Position numbers and translations under genes: made by a program. The notes beneath the pieces are model-generated. The model worked only from the letters and a program-made list of their open reading frames with translations. It was not told the DNA's origin and did not search any database. This document shows, piece by piece, positions 34,820-44,388 of a stretch of DNA of 64,000 nucleotides; the stretch's first letter is position 1; each line of letters begins with the position of its first letter. This DNA is from Lutimonas halocynthiae (lineage in GTDB: Bacteria; Bacteroidota; Bacteroidia; Flavobacteriales; Flavobacteriaceae): contig NZ_JAUFQO010000005.1 of assembly GCF_030409835.1 (NCBI RefSeq), positions 152,613-216,612 of the forward strand. Reading direction: 5' to 3'.

Positions 34820-36811
34820 ATGATACACAAATTAAAATTTGCTTTTACTTTTCTATTGATCACCATGATATTATCCTGTTCAGACAAGCATCACAATACA
34901 GACAAAGACAGTAAAAGATCCAATTCTGATGGTTTATGGTTGTCTTATACAAAAGAATCGACAGTTTTTAAGCTCTGGTCACCTCACGCGGATAAGGTGA
35001 AAATCTATCTTTATGATGCAGGAAACGAAGGAGAAGCCTATGCAACCTATTTATTGGAGCCTAAAGATGGAAGAACGATATGGCAAAAACAGATAAGCGG
35101 AGATTTACAAGGTGTTTATTATACCTTTCAGGTGAAAATTGACGGAAAGTGGCTCGATGAAACGCCAGGGATATATGCTAAGGCAGTTGGTGTGAATGGT
35201 AAAAGAGCGATGGTACTTGACATGAAAACTACCGATCCGGAAGGTTGGGATGAAGATAAAGGTCCGAAGCTTAACTACCCGAATGAAGCGATTATTTATG
35301 AATTGCATATAAGGGATATGACCATACACCCGGCATCAGGTTCGAGTATGCCTGGAAGCTATCTTGGTTTGGTTGAATCAGGAACCAAGGGGCCAGCGGG
35401 AGTGGCTACGGGTATAGATCATTTGAAAGAATTAGGCATCAACTATGTACACCTATTGCCGACCTTTGACCATTACGCTATAAATGAAAAACGCCTAGAC
35501 AGCGCTCAATTTAACTGGGGGTATGATCCGCAGAATTACAATGTGCCTGAAGGGTCATTTTCATCAGATCCCTTTAAGGCAGAGGTAAGAATTCGAGAGT
35601 TTAAAGAAATGGTCAAAGCCTTCCATGACAATGGTATTGGTGTTATTTTGGATGTGGTGTATAATCATACAGGCCGTACAGAGCAATCAAATTTCAATCT
35701 GGAGAACCCAGGATATTATTATCGTTTCAGGGAAGATGGCAGTTATTCAGATGCTGCTGCCTGTGGCAATGAGACTGCTTCAGAGAATGAAATGATGCGT
35801 AAATTTATCTTGGAATCTGTACGTTATTGGGCAGAAGAATACCATATGGATGGATTTCGCTTTGACCTGATGGGTATACATGATATCAATACTATGAATG
35901 AAGTGGTGGCTACTTTAAAACAGGTTAACCCTAATATATTGGTATATGGTGAAGGATGGACGGCTTCCGATTCTCCTTTACCCGAGAAAGACAGAGCGCT
36001 CAAAAAACATACCAAGCAGATGCCGCAAATTTCGGCTTTTAGCGATGACATTCGAGACGGGTTAAAAGGCTCAGTTTTTGAAAATGAAAGTACAGGTTTT
36101 GTAAGCGGTGCCCAAGGAACGGAAACGTCCGTTGCTTTTGGTGTCGTAGGGTCGATTGAGCATGCAGATATTGATTATTCCCAAGTAAATTATTCAAAAG
36201 AATCTTGGGCGAATGATCCGTGGCAGGCTATTTCATATGTGTCTTGCCATGATAACCACACATTAATTGACAAGTTGGAAGTGTCCAAACCAGGTGCTAG
36301 TAAAGAAACGCTTATAGCCATGGATAAGCTTGCCAATGCAGTCGTTTTGACCTCTCAGGGCGTGGCTTTTTTACATGCAGGATCAGAGATGCTAAGAACG
36401 AAAAATGAAGAACACAATTCATACAACCTGCCAGATTCGATCAATCAAATTGATTGGAACTGGAAAGTGAAGAACAAGGCAGTAGTTGACTATTATTCAA
36501 ATTTGATCGCCTTGCGCAAAGCACATCCGGCATTTAGAATGGCCTCAGGGGATCAGGTTAGGAAACACCTTTCTTTTAAAGAGAAGGAAAACGGATTGAT
36601 TTCGTATCAGATCAGTGATCATGCCAACGGTGATGATTGGAAAAATATCTTAGTCGTTTATAATGCCCGCAATGAGTCTGTTCGCTATGATATGGAAGGA
36701 GAATGGCACATCGCAGTGTTTGGTGATGCCATTGAAATGGAGCAGGGCGTAGAAGTAAATGGTATGATAAAGATTCCGGCCATATCAATGCTGATAGCTT
36801 ATCAGAAATAA
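34820..36811 (+). CDS. pulA: Type I pullulanase, lipoprotein
   Basis: A 663-residue alpha-amylase-family (GH13) enzyme with lipobox ILSC (Cys20). A CBM48 domain is followed by the barrel with the pullulanase signature FNWGYDPQNYNVPEGSFS. Catalytic residues are D349 (FRFDLMG), E378 (YGEGWTA) and D478 (SCHDNHTLID), all present. It would cleave alpha-1,6 branches in pullulan or glycogen at the outer surface. No SusC/SusD genes are adjacent. Confidence 0.9.
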   Translation: MIHKLKFAFTFLLITMILSCSDKHHNTDKDSKRSNSDGLWLSYTKESTVFKLWSPHADKVKIYLYDAGNEGEAYATYLLEPKDGRTIWQKQISGDLQGVYYTFQVKIDGKWLDETPGIYAKAVGVNGKRAMVLDMKTTDPEGWDEDKGPKLNYPNEAIIYELHIRDMTIHPASGSSMPGSYLGLVESGTKGPAGVATGIDHLKELGINYVHLLPTFDHYAINEKRLDSAQFNWGYDPQNYNVPEGSFSSDPFKAEVRIREFKEMVKAFHDNGIGVILDVVYNHTGRTEQSNFNLENPGYYYRFREDGSYSDAAACGNETASENEMMRKFILESVRYWAEEYHMDGFRFDLMGIHDINTMNEVVATLKQVNPNILVYGEGWTASDSPLPEKDRALKKHTKQMPQISAFSDDIRDGLKGSVFENESTGFVSGAQGTETSVAFGVVGSIEHADIDYSQVNYSKESWANDPWQAISYVSCHDNHTLIDKLEVSKPGASKETLIAMDKLANAVVLTSQGVAFLHAGSEMLRTKNEEHNSYNLPDSINQIDWNWKVKNKAVVDYYSNLIALRKAHPAFRMASGDQVRKHLSFKEKENGLISYQISDHANGDDWKNILVVYNARNESVRYDMEGEWHIAVFGDAIEMEQGVEVNGMIKIPAISMLIAYQK

Positions 36812-36840
36812 ATTTTAAGAACTAATTTAAACCTTTCCTA

Positions 36841-37908
36841 ATGGAAACCATAAAAACAACCAAACCAAGCTTACATATCATTTCAATATTCGCTTCATTA
36901 GTTATTATAATTGCTGGGGTGATGTATGCCCAGTCTTTTGTAAACGCTATGCTTTTGGCCATTTTCCTTAGTATTGTTTGTGCCCAGCCAATTATTTGGA
37001 TGCAAAAGAGAAAAGTGCCTTCGGTTATAGCAATTCTCATTGTGTTATTAGGGATTGTTGCAATTTTTATAGGTTTTGCCGATATTATCGGTAACTCAGT
37101 TTCATCCTTTTCTAAAGACGCCCATCTTTATGAACAACGCCTTGAACAAATATGGGGGGGCTTCATGCAGTTTTTTAATGAAAGAGGCATCGATATTAGT
37201 ACTGATAGGCTGACAGAAATTATTGCGCCTGGAAAAGTAATGGGCTATACGGCAGGAGCACTAGGGCAGTTAGGTGGCGTAATGAGTAATATTTTTACCA
37301 TTTTCTTTCTCATGTTGTTTTTGTTAATGGAGTTGGATAGCTTTTCAATAAAAACCCGAGCGATAGCCGCAAATTCTAATGTTTCTATAGGTTACTTAAA
37401 TGCTATTGGTAAAAGTATTCGTCATTATCTCTCTATTAAAACGGTAACGAGTTTGTTAACCGGTTTGGTTATTTGGATAGGCCTCATGATTGTTGGTGTA
37501 GATTATGCTATTATCTGGGCTCTCATTGCCTTTTTACTTAATTTCATTCCTAACATAGGATCTATCATTGCAGCGTTTCCTGCGGTTTTATTTGCTTTAA
37601 TTCAATTGGGTGCCGGAGGTGCTTTTTGGACTATTATCATTTTTATAAGTGTAAATATGCTTGTTGGAAATCTGGTTGAACCTAAAATAATGGGAAAGGG
37701 CTTAGGGCTTTCAACCTTTGTGGTTTTTGTTGCCCTTATTTTCTGGGGTTTTGTTTTAGGAACTGTAGGTATGTTTCTTTCTGTGCCGCTTACGATGGCA
37801 ATTAAGATCATGTTAGAGCAAAAACCGAGTACCAAATGGTTAGCTGTTTTACTTGGAACAGATGAGGATGCAAGAGCTATGTTGAAGGGGCCACAGGAAA
37901 GTAGTTAA
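36841..37908 (+). CDS. AI-2E/PerM family transporter
   Basis: A 355-residue membrane protein with about eight hydrophobic segments. The AI-2 exporter-like family features are seen: paired N-terminal helices, an extracytoplasmic loop and the C-terminal NLVEPKIMGKGLGLSTFVVF, VALIFWGFVLG and VGMFLSVPLTMAI segments. Substrates proposed for the family include autoinducer-2 or ions; which applies here is unknown. Confidence 0.85.
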   Translation: METIKTTKPSLHIISIFASLVIIIAGVMYAQSFVNAMLLAIFLSIVCAQPIIWMQKRKVPSVIAILIVLLGIVAIFIGFADIIGNSVSSFSKDAHLYEQRLEQIWGGFMQFFNERGIDISTDRLTEIIAPGKVMGYTAGALGQLGGVMSNIFTIFFLMLFLLMELDSFSIKTRAIAANSNVSIGYLNAIGKSIRHYLSIKTVTSLLTGLVIWIGLMIVGVDYAIIWALIAFLLNFIPNIGSIIAAFPAVLFALIQLGAGGAFWTIIIFISVNMLVGNLVEPKIMGKGLGLSTFVVFVALIFWGFVLGTVGMFLSVPLTMAIKIMLEQKPSTKWLAVLLGTDEDARAMLKGPQESS

Positions 37909-38062
37909 ATTGGATAGAATTCGCAGTAGTCAGCAATCATAAGTTCTTAAACTTGCTTGGGTTCATGTAGAGTCGCTACAACACTTTTACTTATATATTC
38001 GTAGGGTCTATTTGAAATTAATTGAATTGCAATTTGTAATTTACGGCCCTTAAATAAATTGA

Positions 38063-38992
38063 ATGAAAACATTTTCGATAGCCATTCATGGCGGTGCAGG
38101 AACTTTAGTGAAAGGCATGATGACTCCAGATTTGGAAGCAGCATATAAAAGTGCTTTAAAATTGGCTTTAACTGAAGGTTATAAGGTTATAGAAAATGAT
38201 GGAAATGCCGTAAAGGCGGTAGAAGTTGCTGTAAAATATTTAGAAGATTCACATTTGTTTAATGCAGGAAAAGGCTCCGTTTTTACGGCGGCAGGAACCC
38301 ATGAAATGGATGCTTCAATAATGGATGGAAAAACGCTCGAAGCTGGAGCTGTTAGCTTAATTACGGGAATTAAAAACCCGGTAACATTGGCTAAAGATGT
38401 TATGGAAAAAAGTGAACATGTATTTTTAGCTGGTGAGGGTGCTATGGAGTTTGCGAAACAATTAGATTATAAAATTGAAGATGATTCTTATTTCTATGAT
38501 GAATTTAGACATAATCAATGGTTAGAAATAAAGGACACAGATAGTTTTCAATTAGATCATTCAACAAAAAAGGATTCCAAATTTGGCACCGTAGGGGCGG
38601 TTGCTTGTGACAAAGATGGAAATATTGCCGCGGCCACCTCTACAGGAGGAATGACTAATAAAAAATGGGGACGCGTTGGAGATAGCCCAATGATTGGATC
38701 AGGAAACTATGCGAATAATAAGACTTGTGCCGTGAGTTGCACTGGAAGCGGGGAGTTTTTTATTAGAGCTGTTGTTGCCTATGATGTTTCCTGTTTAATG
38801 GAGCACAAAGGTTTGTCTTTAAAAGAAGCTTCGCAAGAAGTTGTCAATAAACGCCTTTTAGAAATTAAGGGAGATGGTGGTTTAATTGCTGTTGATGCAA
38901 ATGGAAATATTGCAATGCCTTTTAACACTGAAGGCATGTACCGCGCCAGTAAATCTTCAAGCGGTAAAGAGGAAATCTCTATTTATAAATAG
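38063..38992 (+). CDS. iaaA: Isoaspartyl peptidase / L-asparaginase (Ntn type)
   Basis: A 309-residue plant-type asparaginase. The opening IAIHGGAGTL motif and the self-cleavage site at Gly175-Thr176 (FGTVGAVACDKDGN), followed by AATSTGGMTNKKWGRVGDSP, define the N-terminal Thr nucleophile and the substrate loop. It hydrolyses beta-aspartyl dipeptides. Next to the cyanophycinase gene, its likely substrate is beta-Asp-Arg, the product of cyanophycin cleavage. No signal peptide, so cytoplasmic. Confidence 0.88.
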   Translation: MKTFSIAIHGGAGTLVKGMMTPDLEAAYKSALKLALTEGYKVIENDGNAVKAVEVAVKYLEDSHLFNAGKGSVFTAAGTHEMDASIMDGKTLEAGAVSLITGIKNPVTLAKDVMEKSEHVFLAGEGAMEFAKQLDYKIEDDSYFYDEFRHNQWLEIKDTDSFQLDHSTKKDSKFGTVGAVACDKDGNIAAATSTGGMTNKKWGRVGDSPMIGSGNYANNKTCAVSCTGSGEFFIRAVVAYDVSCLMEHKGLSLKEASQEVVNKRLLEIKGDGGLIAVDANGNIAMPFNTEGMYRASKSSSGKEEISIYK

Positions 38993-39029
38993 TCTTTGCA
39001 AGAAAACGGCAATCACTTCGTTACTCTCG

Positions 39030-39075
39030 TTTTGAAAACAGTCATTCACGAAAGTGAACTCCTTGATTTTCAAAA
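39030..39075. terminator. Nested inverted repeat between convergent genes
   Basis: TTTTGAAAA (39030-39038) pairs with TTTTCAAAA (39067-39075), enclosing a second hairpin TTCAC-GAAA-GTGAA (39045-39058). It lies between the ends of the convergent isoaspartyl peptidase and cyanophycinase genes and may serve as a two-sided terminator, although no U-run follows. It could also be a repeated intergenic element. Confidence 0.4.
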
Positions 39076-39161
39076 CTTCAAAAGTCTCGTCTTTGACCTT
39101 TTCTTATCAAAGATTTGAAAATCATTCGATTTATTGCAGATACTAAATAGGACTAATAGAA

Positions 39162-40025
39162 CTATATAAAAGGTGCTTCAATAGGTAAGACTGTTACTTT
39201 CCTGTTCTTAATATCATAATGATCACTATTAGAAAGCACATGAACTTTAAGATTAGCCATGGTCATTGGTGTACCTTCCTTTAAGTTTTTTTCGTTGTTA
39301 TGGGTAAGTTGACTTCCATCGAAAACAATGGTCATACCAGATCCAATTACAGTGCAATCATTACCGTTTTTGATAATCATACCTGTATCTTCTGCAAGAC
39401 CAATACCAATTAAATTTGGATATTTTGCTACCGCTTCGCTTTGTCTTCCAAAACGGCCACGACGAATAAAATGGGTGTCAATAATTAATTCAGGAATTAA
39501 GCCTAAACCTGTATACATGGTTACTGCGCCTTTTACAAATGCTTCAGTAGCACTTCCTCCTGCAATCATTTGGCTAGCCATAGCCATAGCTCCGGCACTA
39601 GTACCGGCAATTACGAATCCACTTTCGTTTTTATATCGATCTCTTAAAATATCATGAATAGTTGTGCCTCCAATTTTATCTGTAATTTTAGATTGGTTAC
39701 CTCCTGAAAACATGATGCAATTAGCAGATTTTATAAGGTCTATTGATTCTTTTTTTTCAGAATCCTCTTTACTTCTAATATCTAAAACAGTCAAATTTTT
39801 ACAACCTAAGGTTGTAAATGCTTCAATATAATTTTGACCAACTTCAACAGGAATACTTGATGCCGTAGGAATTATTACAATTTTAGCCTCTACACCACCA
39901 GCTTCTTTAACGACATGATATAGAATACCTTCATCAATAAATTCAAGCGTGTATATTTCATTTTCATCGCTCCCCTTGTCTTCGTTTCCGCCAATTGGAA
40001 TTAATGTTCCTTTATAATTCAGCAT
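39162..40025 (-). CDS. cphB: Cyanophycinase
   Basis: A 287-residue serine hydrolase of the cyanophycinase family (S51-like). FSGGNQ at 106-111 forms the oxyanion/substrate site and GTSAGAMAMA has the nucleophile Ser143. LVIGTA-like opening IPIGGNEDKG and the DTHFIRRGRFGR segment also fit CphB. It cleaves the cyanophycin chain into beta-Asp-Arg dipeptides. No signal peptide is seen, so it acts inside the cell, unlike secreted CphE. It is divergent from cphA, with a 105-base intergenic region. Confidence 0.92.
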   Translation of the reverse strand: MLNYKGTLIPIGGNEDKGSDENEIYTLEFIDEGILYHVVKEAGGVEAKIVIIPTASSIPVEVGQNYIEAFTTLGCKNLTVLDIRSKEDSEKKESIDLIKSANCIMFSGGNQSKITDKIGGTTIHDILRDRYKNESGFVIAGTSAGAMAMASQMIAGGSATEAFVKGAVTMYTGLGLIPELIIDTHFIRRGRFGRQSEAVAKYPNLIGIGLAEDTGMIIKNGNDCTVIGSGMTIVFDGSQLTHNNEKNLKEGTPMTMANLKVHVLSNSDHYDIKNRKVTVLPIEAPFI

Positions 40026-40130
40026 AAAAATTGCAGTTAATTTTTAATTTGGGCAAAAATAAGGTAATTTTTTATTAGAAATATATTTATATTTATAATC
40101 TTACACTAAATCAATCTTAAATCCATTAAC
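40026..40130. promoter_or_regulatory. Divergent cphB/cphA promoter region
   Basis: This 105-base AT-rich spacer must hold both promoters. On the - strand, TATTTTTG (complement of 40054-40061) fully matches the Bacteroidota -7 box TAnnTTTG, but no TTG at the usual distance was found. On the + side no convincing element was seen. A shared arrangement would allow synthesis and degradation to be controlled together. Confidence 0.4.
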
Positions 40131-42770
40131 ATGAAGATTCGCGAAATTAACGCCATGAGAGGGCCAAATTACTGGTCGGTTAGACGTCATAAATTAATAG
40201 TAATGGTTCTTGATCTTGAAGAGATGGAAGAATTACCTTCTAATAAAATTGATGGTTTTCCGGAGCGCTTAAAAACAATGTTTCCAAGCATGTATTCGCA
40301 TCGCTGCTCTGAAGGTTGTGAAGGCGGTTTTTTTATGCGTGTAGATGATGGCACATGGATGGGCCATATTATAGAACATATTGCGCTTGAAATCCAAACA
40401 CTTGCTGGCATGGATACCGGTTTTGGTAGAACCAGAGGATATGGTGAAAAAGGTGTTTATAATGTTGTATTCTCTTATATGGAGGAGTCCGTTGGGCGTT
40501 TTGCTGCTAAATCTGCAGTTAGCATTTGCGAAGCATTGATTAAAGGGGAGGATTATGATTTATCTGATGACATTCAGGAAATGCGGGAACTTCGAGAAGC
40601 TGATCGTTTGGGGCCAAGTACTGGATCTATTGTTGAAGAGGCTGCAAGTAGAGGAATTCCATGGATTAGACTTAATAAATATTCCCTTTGTCAATTGGGT
40701 TACGGAGCGAATCAAAAGCGAATCCAGGCAACGGTAACAAGTGAAACCAGTAGTATTGGTGTTGAACTTGCCTGTGATAAAGAAGACACAAAATATTTAT
40801 TGGAAAAAGCTGAAGTAGATGTGCCGCGAGGCGATATCATTCGTCGTGAACGCAGTTTGAAAGAGGCGTGCCGCTATGTTGGCTACCCTTTAGTGATTAA
40901 ACCCGTAGACGGGAATCACGGTAGAGGTATTACCGTAGATATACAAAATTACGATGACGCACTGGTTGCCTTTAATCATGCAAAAGAAAGCTCACGAAGT
41001 GGTGCTATAATTGTTGAGAAATTTATCACGGGTGACGATTATCGGTTGTTAGTGATCAATAATGTGTTGGTGGCGGGTGCTATTCGAACACCAGCGCACG
41101 TTATTGGGGATGGAGAGTCAACAATACAAGCATTAATTGATAAAGTAAATAGCGATCCACGTCGTGGTTTTGGGCATGAAAATGTATTGACAAAAATTAC
41201 AACTAACGAATTAACTCAAACTATCATTAAAGATGCAGGTTATTCTTTAGATAGCGTTATTTCAAAAGGTGAGAGACTTATATTGAAGGACACAGCGAAT
41301 TTAAGTACCGGAGGAACTGCCGAAGATATTACAGATATCATCCATCCTGCCAATGTAAGTATGGCTGAACGGATTTCTAAAATTATTGATTTGGATATCT
41401 GTGGGATTGATATTATGACCACAGATATTTCTAAACCTTTGTCAGAAACTGCAGGTGCTGTTTTAGAGGTGAATGCTGGTCCAGGATTTAGAATGCATTT
41501 AGCACCTACATCAGGATTACCTCGCAATGTTGCGGCACCAGTAATTGATAAATTATTTCCTCAAAAAGGAGACACAGGTCGTATTCCGATTGTGGCAACA
41601 TCTGGAACCAACGGAAAAACAACAACAACTCGTTTAATTGCACATATCGCAAAGATGAATGGTTACCGTGTTGGTTATACGACGAGTGATGGCGTTTACA
41701 TTCAGAATAGATTATTAATGACTGGCGATTGCACGGGGCCTGCAAGTACAGAGTTTGTATTGAAAGATCCTACTGTAAATTTTGCTGTTTTAGAATGTGC
41801 AAGAGGCGGTTTATTGAGGGCTGGCTTAGGTTTTAAAAATTGTGATATTGCAGTTGTGACGAATGTTGCTGCAGATCATTTAGGTTTAAAAGGTATCCAT
41901 ACAATTGAGCAATTAGCAAAAGTAAAAGCGGTCGTGCCCGAAACGGTGTTGCCAGATGGTTTTGCTGTATTAAATGCTGATGATGATTTGGTATATGATA
42001 TGCGACGCAATTTGGATTGCAATGTGACTTTATTTTCATTAGATGAAAATAACCCTCGTATTAAAGCTTTACAACGCTTGAATGGAATCACTGCAGTTTA
42101 CGAAAATGGTTATGTTACTATTTGTAGAGGTGAATGGAAAATGCGTTTAATGAAAGCTGAAAACATTCCATTAACCTATGGTGGAAAAGCGAAGTTCATG
42201 ATTCAAAATGTATTGGCAGCTGTTCTTGCTGCGCATGTTCAAGGGATAAGTATTGAAGATATGAAAGCTGGTTTAGAAACCTTTATTCCTTCTGCCGCTC
42301 AAACTCCTGGACGTCTAAATTTATTCGAATTCAACAACTTTACGATTCTTTTAGATTATGCACATAATCCAGCTGGAATGCGAGCACTTCAAAAATTTGT
42401 TGAAGAATTAGATGCAACAGTTAAAGTTGGTATCATAGCCGGAATCGGGGATAGGCGAGTAGAGGATAACAATGAAATGGGAGAAATTGCAGCCGAAATG
42501 TTTGATGAAATTATTATCCGTCAAGACAAACGTCTTAGAGGTAAAACAGAAGAAGAGCTTATTAAAATGGTGAATGATGGAATAAAAATGAAAAATCCAA
42601 ATAAGAAAACTACTATTATCCCATCAGAAAAAGAAGCCATTACCTATGCAGTAAAAAATGCGGTAAAAGGTTCACTCATCATTTTGTGTAGCGATGTAGT
42701 TCCAGATGCTTTAGAATTGGTTCAAAAATTAAAAGACAAAGAATCTCGTGGTGAATTGGTTTTTGATTGA
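40131..42770 (+). CDS. cphA: Cyanophycin synthetase
   Basis: An 879-residue protein with the three-part CphA1 architecture. The N-terminal domain (about 1-160) is followed by an ATP-grasp domain (about 220-480; VIKPVDGNHGRGITVDIQ) that adds Asp to the chain, and by a Mur-ligase-like domain whose P-loop ATSGTNGKTTTTRLIAHI starts near residue 488 and adds Arg to the Asp side chain. YDLSDDIQEMRELREADRLG and PSTGSIVEEA are typical CphA motifs. Product is the multi-L-arginyl-poly-L-aspartate granule. A strong terminator follows at 42814. Confidence 0.95.
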   Translation: MKIREINAMRGPNYWSVRRHKLIVMVLDLEEMEELPSNKIDGFPERLKTMFPSMYSHRCSEGCEGGFFMRVDDGTWMGHIIEHIALEIQTLAGMDTGFGRTRGYGEKGVYNVVFSYMEESVGRFAAKSAVSICEALIKGEDYDLSDDIQEMRELREADRLGPSTGSIVEEAASRGIPWIRLNKYSLCQLGYGANQKRIQATVTSETSSIGVELACDKEDTKYLLEKAEVDVPRGDIIRRERSLKEACRYVGYPLVIKPVDGNHGRGITVDIQNYDDALVAFNHAKESSRSGAIIVEKFITGDDYRLLVINNVLVAGAIRTPAHVIGDGESTIQALIDKVNSDPRRGFGHENVLTKITTNELTQTIIKDAGYSLDSVISKGERLILKDTANLSTGGTAEDITDIIHPANVSMAERISKIIDLDICGIDIMTTDISKPLSETAGAVLEVNAGPGFRMHLAPTSGLPRNVAAPVIDKLFPQKGDTGRIPIVATSGTNGKTTTTRLIAHIAKMNGYRVGYTTSDGVYIQNRLLMTGDCTGPASTEFVLKDPTVNFAVLECARGGLLRAGLGFKNCDIAVVTNVAADHLGLKGIHTIEQLAKVKAVVPETVLPDGFAVLNADDDLVYDMRRNLDCNVTLFSLDENNPRIKALQRLNGITAVYENGYVTICRGEWKMRLMKAENIPLTYGGKAKFMIQNVLAAVLAAHVQGISIEDMKAGLETFIPSAAQTPGRLNLFEFNNFTILLDYAHNPAGMRALQKFVEELDATVKVGIIAGIGDRRVEDNNEMGEIAAEMFDEIIIRQDKRLRGKTEEELIKMVNDGIKMKNPNKKTTIIPSEKEAITYAVKNAVKGSLIILCSDVVPDALELVQKLKDKESRGELVFD

Positions 42771-42813
42771 TAAAAGATGTCAAGAAAGCTGAATTAGAAA
42801 TTATAATTAAAAG

Positions 42814-42852
42814 AAAAGCCCTACAAATCTAAATAACTGTAGGGCTTTTTTT
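42814..42852 (+). terminator. Intrinsic terminator of cphA
   Basis: AAAAGCCCTACA (42814-42825) pairs perfectly with TGTAGGGCTTTT (42838-42849) across a 12-base loop, and the stem runs into a T tract ending at 42852. It is the clearest Rho-independent terminator in the window. Confidence 0.9.
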
Positions 42853-42950
42853 GTACCCTCGCTAGAAGTGAAACCTTTGAATATAACTGATCAAAATTTA
42901 AAATAAATTGACTAATTTTCAATGACTTAAGAAATACAATGTGCAATTTG

Positions 42951-43000
42951 GTTCATTAATGTTCATGTAAATTCATTTAATCAGGGGTCCCATCAGGGGT
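42951..43000. repeat. Helically phased direct repeats before recombinase
   Basis: Three consecutive 10-base units (GTTCATTAAT, GTTCATGTAA, ATTCATTTAA at 42951-42980) share NTTCATNNAA and are followed by two copies of TCAGGGGT at 42981-42988 and 42993-43000, 12 bases apart. The arrangement resembles arm-type recombinase or regulator sites, or part of an attachment region. A weak -33/-7-like pair, TTG 42948-42950 and TAAATTCA 42968-42975, overlaps the repeats. The rest of the spacer 42853-42950 shows nothing recognisable. Confidence 0.55.
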
Positions 43001-43011
43001 TGTATCATAAT

Positions 43012-44289
43012 ATGGCAACATTCACATATAGAATTAAAGGAAAGGCTAATCCAGGTAATATTCGAATTAGAGTTAAGCAAGGTGATGCTTTTGACTATGA
43101 AATATCAACAGGATTAAAATGCAGATTAGAACATTGGAGTCAACCAAAACAAACAGTAAAAAATATTGCGGTTGCCACATACAAGGACAAAGTAAATATT
43201 AAACTAAGAAAACTGAAAGCATTTATCGAGGCTGAATATTTTAAGGAATTAAGTGATGGAAATGGTATTTCTCAGTTATGGCTCAAGAAAAAGGTTAATC
43301 AGTTCTTTAATCGGCCTGATACAATTGACAATGAAAAGGATTACTTCTTAGGATCATTCATTGAAAACTATATAAACGAATCAAAAAATACAGTAAAATT
43401 AAAATTGGGCAGAACTTTGTCACCAAGGACAATTGAATATTACCATATGACATTGGATAAATTGAAAACCTTTGAAGAATTTAAAGGGAAAAAAGTTAAA
43501 TTCATTGATGTCAATACTAAGTTCCATCAAGAGTTCGTAACATTTTTATCCACAGAACAACAACTTAATCCAAATACGATAGGGTTTTATGTTTCAAAAT
43601 TAAAGTTATTCTGTAAGGAAGCAGACATACAAGGGATTAATATTAATAACGAATATAAAAGTTCTGATTTCTATGTCCCAAGTAATAAAACAATTGATAT
43701 TTATTTAAATGAAGCTGAAATTAAAAGCATATTTGAATTGAATCTTCATGGAAAGGAAAAGTTAGATAATGTTAGAGACTGGCTAATTATTGGTGTTTGG
43801 ACCGGGTTAAGAGTTTCCGATCTATTGACTCTAAAAAAGGAGTCCTTAGCAGAGTCTCAAATTCATATTACCAATATCAAGACTGGTATTCCTGTAATAA
43901 TACCTCTTCATAATCAAGTGAAACAAATTCTATCCAAAAGAGAGGGCGAATTCCCAAGACCAATAAGCGACCAAAAATTCAATTCCTATATTAAGACGGT
44001 TTGCCAACTTGCAAAAATCACCAATGAAGTGGAAGGATCAAAAATGGTAGCCAAAATGATAAACGGAAAGAAGGCGTTTCGAAAAACCTTTGGTAAGTAC
44101 AAAAAGTTTGAACTTGTCAGCAGCCACATATGTAGGAGATCATTTGCAACCAATCTATACGGTAAACTAGACACATTAACCATAATGAAAATAACTGGTC
44201 ATAAGACTGAAAAGCAGTTTATTGAATATATTAAAATTACGCCTTCAGAATACGCTAAAAAGTTGGAGCAGTATTGGAGTAATCAATAA
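43012..44289 (+). CDS. Tyrosine recombinase/integrase
   Basis: A 425-residue site-specific recombinase of the type found on Bacteroidota mobile elements: an N-terminal arm-binding domain (FTYRIKGKANPGNIRIRVKQ), a SAM-like core-binding domain (about 120-220) and the catalytic domain. The complete catalytic set is visible: R267 (WTGLRVSDL), K290 (NIKTG), H372 and R375 (SSHICRRSF), H397 (TGHKT) and Tyr406 (FIEYIKI). A TTG at 43000 is in frame; ATG 43012 is preferred. It converges on the eCIS effector end, separated by about 155 bases. Confidence 0.92.
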   Translation: MATFTYRIKGKANPGNIRIRVKQGDAFDYEISTGLKCRLEHWSQPKQTVKNIAVATYKDKVNIKLRKLKAFIEAEYFKELSDGNGISQLWLKKKVNQFFNRPDTIDNEKDYFLGSFIENYINESKNTVKLKLGRTLSPRTIEYYHMTLDKLKTFEEFKGKKVKFIDVNTKFHQEFVTFLSTEQQLNPNTIGFYVSKLKLFCKEADIQGININNEYKSSDFYVPSNKTIDIYLNEAEIKSIFELNLHGKEKLDNVRDWLIIGVWTGLRVSDLLTLKKESLAESQIHITNIKTGIPVIIPLHNQVKQILSKREGEFPRPISDQKFNSYIKTVCQLAKITNEVEGSKMVAKMINGKKAFRKTFGKYKKFELVSSHICRRSFATNLYGKLDTLTIMKITGHKTEKQFIEYIKITPSEYAKKLEQYWSNQ

Positions 44290-44388
44290 AAGAGCTATCA
44301 TTTAATAATTGTTTCATTCTTTGTTTTATTAACTTAATAAAGTTTCCAAATATGGTCGCTTTAATCCTGTTTAATATTACTAACGGTT

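Noticed and set aside
1..38992. Integron cassette array
   Set aside because: The run of small genes suggested cassettes, but no repeated attC-like palindromes lie between them and no integron integrase is nearby.
42951..43000. CRISPR array
   Set aside because: The repeats are only 8-10 bases with no spacer-sized unique segments and no cas genes.
42771..43011. tRNA gene as integration target
   Set aside because: No cloverleaf-like sequence or CCA-ending acceptor stem was found in the spacer before the recombinase, only a terminator and short repeats.
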